Virus record (IMG/VR): IMGVR_UViG_3300033153_010326
Coordinates: 40,369 to 104,368 of that record
Reading direction: 5' to 3' (one strand)
Source: a virus
Length of the DNA: 64,000 bases
Shown here: positions 58,201-64,000 of the stretch, piece after piece
How the letters are laid out: every line of letters begins with the position of its first letter
Position numbering within the stretch: the first letter of the stretch is position 1
Position numbers and translations under genes: made by a program
Notes under the pieces: generated by a model
Databases searched by the model: none
Seen by the model: the letters and a program-made list of their open reading frames with translations, nothing else
Told to the model about the DNA's origin: nothing

Positions 58201-58956
58201 ATATTCTCTAGGTTTTTGATATTCTATTTCATTAGTCTTAGGATTTAATGTAGCTACTTTTTCAGTTTTATTTAAATCTTTAAAATATTTCCAACCTTGG
58301 TCAGTAAGAATTTCAGTATCTGGAGTATAGCAAGCATAAGTAAAAGTTAATAAATCAGATATTTTTTGCATTTTTTCTAAATCTGTTAAATTATCTCCTA
58401 TAGCATCTCCCATAGTATTAAAAATACCAGCTACAGCTCTAGCAGTATCTTTAGCATTATTCATAGTTCCTACCATAGCATTAATAACTGGTTCAAAAGC
58501 ATCTATAGCTTGTTGTGTAGATAAATTAGCAGTTCTTAAAAAATAAAAAGCTTCTGCCAAATCTTTAATAGGAATTCGAGTTTTTACAGCAACATCTAGA
58601 ATTTTTTGTTTAATTCTTGCCATATCGGTTTCTACTGTTTTAGAGGAAGCCGACACTACTGTTTTTATTCTGGCAAGACCTTCTTCTAAATCTAAATTGG
58701 CAATTATCATATCTCTAATAGTTGTTATAATTCCCATGAAAATTGACCTTAAAAGTAACCATACCGGTATAGTTAAAGCCGCTCTTAAAGCTAATTTCTG
58801 GAACTGTTGACCTAAACTTTTAGTTTTTTTGCCTAATTTATCACCTCCTTTGCCAGTTTTATCCGTTTCTGTCTGTATTTTTCTTAAACCCCTAACAACT
58901 AGTTTATCGCCTTGAATCGAAGCAAGAAAACTTATTAAATATTGTTTGTTATTCAT
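55219..58956 (-). CDS. tail tape measure protein with intein
   Basis: Extein about 888 aa. The N-terminal hydrophobic segment (PVWLLLRSIFMGIITTIRDM) and the core of the TP901/phage tail tape measure family are visible: LAEAFYFLRTANLSTQQAID, TARAVAGIFNTMGDAIG, then after the intein TESYTKFAPYVSGL and NTRLLRGGRTGRLTGRAILQ. Long coiled coils follow. Sets tail length and is injected with DNA. A 357-aa intein splits the conserved core between residues 208 and 566. Confidence 0.85.
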   Translation of the reverse strand: MNNKQYLISFLASIQGDKLVVRGLRKIQTETDKTGKGGDKLGKKTKSLGQQFQKLALRAALTIPVWLLLRSIFMGIITTIRDMIIANLDLEEGLARIKTVVSASSKTVETDMARIKQKILDVAVKTRIPIKDLAEAFYFLRTANLSTQQAIDAFEPVINAMVGTMNNAKDTARAVAGIFNTMGDAIGDNLTDLEKMQKISDLLTFTYACYTPDTEILTDQGWKYFKDLNKTEKVATLNPKTNEIEYQKPREYVVKWFDGKLCHLKGKFADIKVTPKHKLYTKVGYRPKNQNYVLAEAGKVFGRPKSFYRGSNWLGDNPEYFILPEIENKTGNRKAKKIPMKLWVQFLGWYLSEGCCTWIEGDDPTYKITIYQSKKSKYWDDLKLIMKKMPYTVSEFHRGFNIHNKQLCQYLKQFGKSYEKFIPNGIKNLSKDLLRAFLQTYAFGDSSFKKKGFVIITSSKKMRDDLQEIALKANYGTTYLTRPATSKKIKGIKTNTRENWMIGFSNRTEFLMYNKKNKYYAKLENRKTASVEEWVDYKGLVYCVEVPKYHTLFVRRNGKTLWCGNTQDVQLQELTESYTKFAPYVSGLSDDFTEIITTLGFLNTRLLRGGRTGRLTGRAILQLTKNSSKLADVFGITFDPNKPIKFLEIIEQISKQIKTQGAITAQQGQKIQDVFATRAGVAVRLLIDNFDELKRQVQRANEEAEGFAKRMKAIREETTRAQLGRLKNLLAIVAHEYLNNALAGMTLAQAIKGINDNLEASRDQFRQAGSEVGFYTANMRLLVQTIAKLRDNTSEANIVLGSMDEAMGKSVGFDIRTFGVAGAHISSGIRMFKIALDALIESTGISREEQQKKHEEFQRQINSDKRTLMNFTVKQKADVQATEVRRDTHKEIQQIIKHQVNLMKIVGASELEIAKFKEEALDLELGNLDIKEEILRVQKENNNLIEKELQSRRTIKDQILNAQITILKTLGASESDIIDMKKRELDLMREVIGEEQYRLQLKNLELQKVVAITKEKRKEWDAVTGLFGQYAKADELERGRIKRAIELTQLKPKQIAWKYRTNIFDREIIDDFFSHFNSQSKDAVNKTRNDIFKLGVDFPKPRLKLTVEEQMKFDANQFWNPWEKRGFEAIENLKEKFLELQKSVLELSQQELMTGISGKIKNIGRLQAEADIQMGMARETRDVKLYRRADVQAPKEIHNHIDMGDFQVYIKGEMTPERWDELFKQRSDQLKKDTLDHIKKNPKEL
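57262..58332 (-). mobile_element. tape measure protein intein with LAGLIDADG endonuclease
   Basis: Starts at Cys209 (CYTPDTEILTDQGWKYFKDL), contains block B (IKVTPKHKLYTKVG with T-P-x-H), endonuclease motifs FLGWYLSEGCC and FLQTYAFGDSS, block F (GLVYCVEVPKYHTLFVRRNG) and ends GKTLWCGN at residue 565 with Thr as +1. The C-terminal Asn is standard; the penultimate residue is Gly. Splicing would join TFTYA to TQDVQLQEL and restore the family core. Confidence 0.88.
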
Positions 58957-58958
58957 AA

Positions 58959-59315
58959 TTATTTCCTTTTAGGTGTAAATATTATTTTAGGTATTCCTGG
59001 TGCTTGTATTCTTTGTTTTTTATTGCCTTTTTCTAATTTATCTTGTTTTTTATTTTTTACTTTATTTCTATATACTAAATAAGCATCAACTCTTATTGCA
59101 TCCTTTAATACTTCTTCATCAATAAATTCTTCTTCTCTAATTAAATCAGTATATAAAGAATGATAAATATTTAACCAATTTAAATATAAAACTTGAAGAT
59201 ATCCAAAATCCATTTCGTTTTTAAATAAACGAACTCCATTAATATCTTTTGACATACTAAGCAAACTCTGATGTTTTTCGGATTTTGCTAAATTTCTTAC
59301 AATATCAGAAATCAT
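58959..59315 (-). CDS. possible tail assembly chaperone, 118 aa
   Basis: Helical protein with a basic C-terminus (NKVKNKKQDKLEKGNKKQRI). It lies between the tape measure gene and another helical gene, the place where paired tail assembly chaperones (T4-like gp-G/GT arrangement) occur. I see no clear slippery sequence at its junction with the upstream gene, so the frameshift arrangement is not supported. Confidence 0.5.
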   Translation of the reverse strand: MISDIVRNLAKSEKHQSLLSMSKDINGVRLFKNEMDFGYLQVLYLNWLNIYHSLYTDLIREEEFIDEEVLKDAIRVDAYLVYRNKVKNKKQDKLEKGNKKQRIQAPGIPKIIFTPKRK

Positions 59316-59950
59316 TATTGTACCCTATAAATTATATAATTTATATAGCTTAATGCTTTCGTTGTTATTTCATTATCAACCTTTTCAAATTCTTCATAAT
59401 TATTAAACTTTTTTACCCATTTATCTTCTACTAATTGTTCAAGCACTAAATAACAAGTATAAGCAGTAGCAAATATAGTAAGCTGGTCTTCTATAGAATA
59501 ACTTAACAAATCTGCCTTTTCTTCTGCTATATCATATAATCTATCTTTTAATGCTCTAATTTCCTTTTTTAATTTCTCTACGGTTTTTCTATCTTTTACT
59601 TGTGCTAATTCTATATATATTTTTTCTAAAGTATTTTTAGTAGTTATAAATTCTTTTTCCATCTTTTTTATATCTATACCTTTATCCTTATAAAGAGCTA
59701 TCCAATCTTTTTTAAATAAGAAAGTTTTATCTTTTATCATTTCTAAATATTTAATTCTACGAACTTTAAACATTTCTTTATTTTCTTCTGCATTAGGTTG
59801 TCTTATTCTATATTTATCCTTATCTACATCAAATTTTATCATATTATCTTTTACCATATCTTCAACTGCTGATTCTTGTTCTAATTCTTTTATAGCATTT
59901 AAAGCTAATTCTGCTTGTTCTTTTCTAGTCATTTCTTTTTTCTTTTCCAT
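59315..59950 (-). CDS. possible tail assembly chaperone / helical protein, 211 aa
   Basis: Charged, helical with coiled coil (LEKIYIELAQVKDRKTVEKL, KEIRALKDRLYDIAEEKADL) and a tyrosine-rich end. Adjacent to the previous gene with a one-base overlap. Role inferred only from its place between tail tube and tape measure genes. RBS AAGGAGGATGT. Confidence 0.5.
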   Translation of the reverse strand: MEKKKEMTRKEQAELALNAIKELEQESAVEDMVKDNMIKFDVDKDKYRIRQPNAEENKEMFKVRRIKYLEMIKDKTFLFKKDWIALYKDKGIDIKKMEKEFITTKNTLEKIYIELAQVKDRKTVEKLKKEIRALKDRLYDIAEEKADLLSYSIEDQLTIFATAYTCYLVLEQLVEDKWVKKFNNYEEFEKVDNEITTKALSYINYIIYRVQ

Positions 59951-59985
59951 ACATCCTCCTTACGTTATAAATAAAAAAATCCCCA

Positions 59986-60216
59986 TTAAACAGATTTATT
60001 CTGCTTTTTGGGTACTATAAAATCTATTTTTCCAATATCTATAATATTTTTTAAGACACGAGACCATTCGTATATTAATTCTTTGCTAAGTTCTTTATAT
60101 AAGTTGGCAGTTAATACTTTATTTTTATCAAGAACTTCTATTCTCTTACAAAGCATTCCTACAAGTACTCTAGTTTGTTTATCTATAATATTATATAATA
60201 CCTTTTTGTCTTCCAT
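59986..60216 (-). CDS. hypothetical protein, 76 aa
   Basis: Helical protein (YNIIDKQTRVLVGMLCKRIE, LYKELSKELIYEWSRVLKNI) with a basic tail. RBS TGAGGTAATGGT is moderate. It lies downstream of the hairpin after the tail tube gene. Not recognised. Confidence 0.5.
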   Translation of the reverse strand: MEDKKVLYNIIDKQTRVLVGMLCKRIEVLDKNKVLTANLYKELSKELIYEWSRVLKNIIDIGKIDFIVPKKQNKSV

Positions 60217-60239
60217 ACCATTACCTCACAGTTTATTAT

Positions 60240-60266
60240 GGGGAGGAGTTTTAATAGCTCCTCCCC
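60240..60266 (-). terminator. G+C-rich stem-loop after major tail protein gene
   Basis: GGGGAGGAG (60240-60248) pairs perfectly with CTCCTCCCC (60258-60266), a 9-bp all-purine/pyrimidine stem in an otherwise AT-rich gap. It sits 14 nt downstream of the tail tube stop on the minus strand. No T-run follows, so transcription probably continues at a reduced level. Confidence 0.6.
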
Positions 60267-60280
60267 AATTAATTTTAAAA

Positions 60281-61552
60281 TTAAATTCCAAGTACGCTGG
60301 TATCAGCAGAAATCTTCAAAACCTCTCCTTCTAATGTATTTTCACGATTATGATATTCATTTACAGCAACACTAGGATTAACTTCTGTTGGTGATAGTCC
60401 TGTTGCTAAAAATCCATATTTAAAGTCCGTCTTAGTATTATCATCATAAATTTTAATTATAAGAGCAATTTCATCAGAAAATTGTTCTACATCTAATTTT
60501 CCAAAATCATCTACTGCTCCACTTAAAACTTCTTCTATAGTAAAATCATCAACTGTTCTACCTAAAGTTACCGTTACAGTCTTTTCTCTTGCTCCTCTAG
60601 CAACAACTTCTTTATTTCCTATTTCACGAATATCTTCTCTTTCAAAACTAACTTCTAAAGTAACACTCTGCAAACGATAAACATAATCAGTAGTGCTAGG
60701 TTTTCCAGATTCAGGAACATAAAGGTAAATACTTACATCTTCTCCAGTAAGTCCAGCAGGGTCTGTATCATTATCTGTAAACTGAGTAACAGGTGCTGTA
60801 CCAGAGGTATAATAAACTTTATATATATCTCCAATTTGTGCACCATTAATAGTAAGAGTAGTGGAAGAAGCGTTATATTCATATTCTCCACTAGAAGTTC
60901 CTTCGTCTAATTCCGTAGAAACTGTACTTCTAATCCTAACAACTCTCTGCATAAATTTATCAGCAGTATTAGGGTCTTCAACAGGTACTCTAGCACTTAA
61001 ATCTATTTCAAAGTCATCAGCAGTATCTAATTCTCCTGTTCCGACTTCCTCTCTAACCATAATAAAATACTTATTATTACCTTGCCAAATAACAGCTTTC
61101 TCTCCAACAAAATCAAAACTTCGTTCTATAAGAGCTTGAGGGTCTCCTATTGTTAAAGAAAATCCCGAAGTTCTTAAATCAGGATACCAAACTGTTCCCT
61201 TAAATACATCATCATCATCAGTTAAATAAGCAACTATATCAAAATAAGGAGTTTTAAAATCATCTAAATCTATTTCAGTTTGTCCATTACTTCCTAAAGT
61301 ATCAGTATTTACTAACTTCTGCCAAAACTCAATACTACCATATTCTAATTGAGTCAAAGCATATCCAACAGTAGGACTTCTTTTAATATATCCTACAGCA
61401 TCATCTCTTCCTATTTCATTAATTTTTTCCCTATTAAGAGCTATAGTAGGGTCAATACTTTGTGCTCTATCAATCTCAGCACCAAGACCTGTATCATCTC
61501 CTTTTATAGGAAATATTCTAGGTTTATATTTACTAGCATGTACTAAACTCAT
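60281..61552 (-). CDS. major tail (tube/shaft) protein, 423 aa
   Basis: Beta-rich, acidic protein with YPDLRTSGFSLTIGDPQALI, EVSFEREDIREIGNKEVVAR and TVTLGRTVDDFTIEEVLSGA, a pattern typical of phage tail tube/shaft proteins. Size, strong RBS (AAAGGAGGACAAAAAA) and the following hairpin point to a highly expressed virion protein. I chose ATG 61552 over TTG 61573. No sheath gene was recognised next to it, which favours a non-contractile tail, but that is not proven. Confidence 0.65.
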   Translation of the reverse strand: MSLVHASKYKPRIFPIKGDDTGLGAEIDRAQSIDPTIALNREKINEIGRDDAVGYIKRSPTVGYALTQLEYGSIEFWQKLVNTDTLGSNGQTEIDLDDFKTPYFDIVAYLTDDDDVFKGTVWYPDLRTSGFSLTIGDPQALIERSFDFVGEKAVIWQGNNKYFIMVREEVGTGELDTADDFEIDLSARVPVEDPNTADKFMQRVVRIRSTVSTELDEGTSSGEYEYNASSTTLTINGAQIGDIYKVYYTSGTAPVTQFTDNDTDPAGLTGEDVSIYLYVPESGKPSTTDYVYRLQSVTLEVSFEREDIREIGNKEVVARGAREKTVTVTLGRTVDDFTIEEVLSGAVDDFGKLDVEQFSDEIALIIKIYDDNTKTDFKYGFLATGLSPTEVNPSVAVNEYHNRENTLEGEVLKISADTSVLGI

Positions 61553-61645
61553 TTTTTTGTCCTCCTTTGACAATTATCAGTTTTTATATTCCTTCTCCAT
61601 AAAGAATATAAACCATACTAATTCAAACTTATTTTTCTTACGTTT

Positions 61646-61960
61646 TTAGTCGTTTTTATGTCTCATTTCACAAATTGCATCTCGTTTAATTATTAATCTA
61701 TCTATACTTCCTAATCTTTTAAATATTTTCTTTAATTCACAATAAATTTTTTCAGTTCTTTTTTCGTCATTTTGTTTTAATTCTATAACATCAATAGCCA
61801 AATGTTTTAAATCATTGCCCTGAATTTTATCTGCAATTATTTTTCCTACTATAAAATTACAAGCACTCCATAGTAATGATAAAATTGCTATTAATAATGT
61901 CCAAAATATAGGATTTTTTAAAAATTCCACAATTAAGCCTCTACTTTCCCTGTTCTGCAT
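61646..61960 (-). CDS. membrane-associated protein, 104 aa
   Basis: One transmembrane helix near the N-terminus (FLKNPIFWTLLIAILSLLW) followed by a helical, charged cytoplasmic part (VIELKQNDEKRTEKIYCELK). The layout resembles small anchored phage proteins such as spanin- or holin-associated ones, but position in the tail operon leaves its role open. Its start overlaps the neighbour by 28 nt. Confidence 0.45.
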   Translation of the reverse strand: MQNRESRGLIVEFLKNPIFWTLLIAILSLLWSACNFIVGKIIADKIQGNDLKHLAIDVIELKQNDEKRTEKIYCELKKIFKRLGSIDRLIIKRDAICEMRHKND

Positions 61961-62415
61961 GTAAGTGAAATCAAATGGCGGTATCTATCTGATGGGTCTA
62001 AAACATCTTTATCAAGGTCAAAATTTATAGGGTCATCGTCAATATTAGTTATACTAATTCTACCACTTAAAGTTTTAGATTTTATCTTTCTGTTTTCTAT
62101 TTCAAATATATAATAAGGACATCCTCCTTTTAATTCTGAAATAATATAATCTTTAAGGTCTAGTCTTTGTCCATCACCAGTAGCAAAAATATCTATTAAT
62201 ACCATAGGTTCTCTCCAAGTAGAAGGACTACCAACTTCAACTTTATTATGTAAAGTAGTACCACATCTTATAAGAACTACAGGTAAAGTTAATTTTCTTA
62301 CTTCATCCCATACAGCAGTAACTTCTACGTTGCTCCCATTTCCAGCCATTTTAGAAGTTAAAAAATCAATAACTGAAGCTTCAATGTTGCGAGTTTCACG
62401 ATATGTATTGGACAT
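61933..62415 (-). CDS. tail terminator / completion-type protein, 160 aa
   Basis: Alpha/beta protein with TRNIEASVIDFLTSKMAG, LTLPVVLIRCGTTLHNKVEV and REPMVLIDIFATGDGQRLDL, the arrangement of tail terminator or completion proteins (an N-terminal helix, then a beta sheet and a helix before IISELKGGCPYYIFEI). It lies between the gp10-like gene and the tail tube gene, where this protein is expected. Confidence 0.55.
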   Translation of the reverse strand: MSNTYRETRNIEASVIDFLTSKMAGNGSNVEVTAVWDEVRKLTLPVVLIRCGTTLHNKVEVGSPSTWREPMVLIDIFATGDGQRLDLKDYIISELKGGCPYYIFEIENRKIKSKTLSGRISITNIDDDPINFDLDKDVLDPSDRYRHLISLTCRTGKVEA

Positions 62416-62427
62416 TAAAAGTCTTCC

Positions 62428-62967
62428 TTATTTTATTTTTGTTAGCATTATTCTTATATCTCTAGTTAATTTATGTCGAGTAGCTTGGATATAATGCATT
62501 GGTCTTATTGCATTTTTAGGAAACATTCCCATACCCATATAATTAGTTTTACTAAATCCTTCTCTTCCTTTTCCAGCTTGAGAAGCTTTAGGTCTACCAT
62601 CTCCTCCTCGAAAATAACCTGGACAAAATTTTCCCCAATAAGGAATATATTTTATACCTCCAACAGTTTTACCATAATTAACAACATACCATTCTTTTGC
62701 TCTAGCATTTAATATTGAAAGGTCTCCAACTCCCCAAAATATTCTTCCTTTACTTCCTGCATCCATATAAAAATTAACGGAATTAGCTAAGTTTCCAGTT
62801 CCACCAGACCTTTTTCTCTTTTTATTAATATATTTTCGCATATAATTATGAGTGTTTTTTCCTAAAATCATCGCTTCTTTACTAAATCTCCCCCAATCTT
62901 TCCCAATCGTGGAATTAATGATTTCCCTTGTATGGAATCTAGGAGTGATTTTAATACTTTTTATCAT
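62428..62967 (-). CDS. HK97-gp10-like neck protein, 179 aa
   Basis: FSKEAMILGKNTHNYMRKYI and KKRKRSGGTGNLANSVNFYM are the early helix and G-T-G-N-L-A-N-S segment of gp10-like head-tail joining proteins; late segments FPKNAIRPMHYIQATRHKLT match the family end. It connects head and tail. Basic at the N-terminus. Next to the tail terminator gene, consistent with neck position. Confidence 0.6.
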   Translation of the reverse strand: MIKSIKITPRFHTREIINSTIGKDWGRFSKEAMILGKNTHNYMRKYINKKRKRSGGTGNLANSVNFYMDAGSKGRIFWGVGDLSILNARAKEWYVVNYGKTVGGIKYIPYWGKFCPGYFRGGDGRPKASQAGKGREGFSKTNYMGMGMFPKNAIRPMHYIQATRHKLTRDIRIMLTKIK

Positions 62968-62971
62968 GGTC

Positions 62972-63145
62972 TTATATTCCTTTTATAGTATTAGTACCAT
63001 ATTTCAACTTAAAATACGCTTTATTTGCACAATCTTCTTTATCACAAATAATATATTTTCTTATATGTCCAGCAGAGCATATATATCTAGTAGATTTTTC
63101 TTGACAGAATAGACATTTATATTTCTCAAAATAAAATTTACGCAT
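62972..63145 (-). CDS. small zinc-finger protein, 57 aa
   Basis: Start at ATG 63145, in a TAATG junction with the previous gene. CLFC, CSAGHIRKYIICDKEDC give C2...C...C2-like zinc site. Function unknown; lies between neck genes. Confidence 0.5.
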   Translation of the reverse strand: MRKFYFEKYKCLFCQEKSTRYICSAGHIRKYIICDKEDCANKAYFKLKYGTNTIKGI

Positions 63146-63543
63146 TACTGTTCTTTCTTTATGTAACAATATACTTTAATATAGTCCCCAACTCTACGAT
63201 ATTGTAATTTTCCTCCTACCTTCCATCCATTATATTTTTCTCCATCTATCACTATTTGATAAGACTGTAATAATAAACTTTCTCTTTTCTTTTCAATTAA
63301 AATCTCTTTTGCTTTAGAAGTTGATATTCCAGGCATTTTCCAGCTTATTTGGCTAAATATTAAATCAGTTACAATAGCTCTTATAGGTAATGGGTTTAAT
63401 TCAGTATGTGTTTTATTTTTATATATAGGGTCTTCTATAACTTCTTTAGATAATATTATACCAATTTTCTGTGATTGTTCATTAAAAAATTTATCCATCA
63501 TTGTCTTGTTCTTCCATAGAGACCTCGTATACATTTTCTTCAT
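63145..63543 (-). CDS. neck-region structural protein, 132 aa
   Basis: Helical N-terminal half (NKTMMDKFFNEQSQKIGIIL), a middle I-T-D-L-I-F-S-Q-like helix, and a basic beta-rich end (VGGKLQYRRVGDYIKVYCYI). Placed in the neck region between a head-proximal gene and the gp10-like gene. Homology not recognised. Confidence 0.5.
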   Translation of the reverse strand: MKKMYTRSLWKNKTMMDKFFNEQSQKIGIILSKEVIEDPIYKNKTHTELNPLPIRAIVTDLIFSQISWKMPGISTSKAKEILIEKKRESLLLQSYQIVIDGEKYNGWKVGGKLQYRRVGDYIKVYCYIKKEQ

Positions 63544-63598
63544 ATAAAGTTATAAAAGTATCTCTTTGTGTAAGCACTTCTTCTATTTTTATTTTCAT
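63491..63598 (-). CDS. small acidic protein, 35 aa
   Basis: ATG at 63598 (minus), in the gap between neighbours. Acidic, partly helical (IKIEEVLTQRDTFITLYEEN). Overlaps the next gene by over 50 nt in another frame. Moderately weak evidence, based on position. Confidence 0.35.
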   Translation of the reverse strand: MKIKIEEVLTQRDTFITLYEENVYEVSMEEQDNDG

Positions 63599-63600
63599 TA

Positions 63601-63963
63601 TTAGGCTCTCTTTGTTACAGAATCTATAAAAGTTATTCTTCCCATATATATTACTTCGCTATTTCCTTCATCATCAATATATTTAATATCATAATAATAA
63701 CTTCCACTTCTATTAGTATCATCTTGAGTTAAAACTATTTCAGTTTCACCAGCAACAGGATTAGAATGAGCTAAATCTGCTCCATCCATAGCACCTATAT
63801 CTTTTTTAATAACTGCATCATCATCAGAATCTTCCATATTTTCTTTAACAGTAAAATAAAATTCCCAATCGGAGATACCTTCTACACTTCCACTGTCTTT
63901 TACTGTTAATTCATAAGTTTTTTTAGTATTTCTTGCAATTTTTAAGTCTAACCACTTACTCAC
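63601..63963 (-). CDS. structural protein (BppU-like N-terminal domain), 120 aa
   Basis: WLDLKIARNTKKTYELTVKD, ISDWEFYFTVKENMEDSDDD, VAGETEIVLTQDDTNRSGSY and YYDIKYIDDEGNSEVIYMGR are the strands of a BppU-N-like beta sandwich found in phage baseplate or neck proteins. RBS AGGAGGACTTTCGTG. Rightmost gene; the head genes presumably continue past the edge. Confidence 0.6.
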   Translation of the reverse strand: MSKWLDLKIARNTKKTYELTVKDSGSVEGISDWEFYFTVKENMEDSDDDAVIKKDIGAMDGADLAHSNPVAGETEIVLTQDDTNRSGSYYYDIKYIDDEGNSEVIYMGRITFIDSVTKRA

Positions 63964-64000
63964 GAAAGTCCTCCTATACAGAATTAAATCTTTTTATTTT

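Noticed and set aside
58950-59960. Translational frameshift of paired tail assembly chaperones
   Set aside because: The two helical genes upstream of the tape measure sit in the right place, but I could not see a slippery sequence near the junction at 59315, only a one-base stop/start overlap.
60008-60334. Plus-strand ORFs inside the tail module (60008, 60861, 62473, 62852)
   Set aside because: All lie opposite minus-strand genes with strong RBS and structural-protein features, and read as low-complexity serine-rich sequence.
1-64000. CRISPR array or long direct repeats
   Set aside because: No regularly spaced repeat-spacer pattern was seen by eye; repeats found are the protein-coding ones and the hairpins listed.
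1-64000. Alternative genetic code (TGA or TAG read through)
   Set aside because: Family-matching proteins end at TAA, TGA and TAG at the expected lengths and no conserved domain is interrupted by an in-frame stop.

Overview
The window is one contiguous stretch of a large, strongly AT-rich genome of a tailed dsDNA bacteriophage (Caudoviricetes-like). The evidence is a phage replication and recombination module (B-family DNA polymerase, RecA, primase-helicase, Rad50/Mre11-like pair, RuvB-, RuvC- and Hjc-like proteins), dozens of tiny tightly overlapping genes on the plus strand, and a minus-strand tail module with tape measure, tail tube and neck-type genes. A bacterial host is indicated by strong Shine-Dalgarno sequences, two sigma70-type promoters, a bacterial-type RecA and a phage-encoded ribosomal protein bS21. 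The host cannot be named from this sequence. Capsid, portal and terminase genes are not in the window and probably lie past the right edge, upstream on the minus strand.

Layout. 1-3.5 kb: the end of a RuvB-like helicase, a LAGLIDADG endonuclease, a tyrosine recombinase and small genes. 3.56-4.09 kb: the one large low-coding region, holding a long hairpin, a promoter and a 51-aa ORF. 4.1-13 kb: small genes of nucleotide metabolism and host takeover (deoxyribosyltransferase-like, DUF5664 protein interrupted by a LAGLIDADG domain, bS21, 5'-3' exonuclease, AT-hook/zinc-knuckle protein, metallopeptidase, HNH nuclease). 13-23 kb: PD-(D/E)XK resolvase-like, phosphoesterase, histone-fold protein, primase-helicase, RuvC-like, RecA, cupin. 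23-31.2 kb: intein-containing PolB, zinc-ribbon proteins, Mre11-like, proteasome-like Ntn hydrolase, MazG and Rad50-like. 31.4-47.5 kb: an accessory glycan island (APS kinase, two sulfotransferases, several glycosyltransferases, KpsC-like transferase, two radical SAM enzymes, two methyltransferases, pyruvyl transferase, nitroreductase, nucleotidyltransferase, two NlpC/P60-like proteins). 47.5-64 kb: tail and neck genes on the minus strand.

How it fits together. The left two thirds would make the replisome and recombination-dependent replication machinery. RecA, the Rad50/Mre11 pair and up to three Holliday-junction proteins point to recombination-driven replication and branched-DNA resolution. 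The glycan island encodes a near-complete chemistry for building and decorating a polysaccharide (sulfate activation and transfer, pyruvylation, methylation, radical chemistry), either to alter the host surface or to glycosylate the virion.

The most striking feature is the load of homing elements: seven in 64 kb. They are two inteins (in PolB motif B and, unusually, in the conserved core of the tail tape measure protein), an in-frame LAGLIDADG domain splitting a DUF5664 protein, and free-standing LAGLIDADG, HNH, NUMOD3/PD-(D/E)XK and NUMOD3/HNH-like endonuclease genes.
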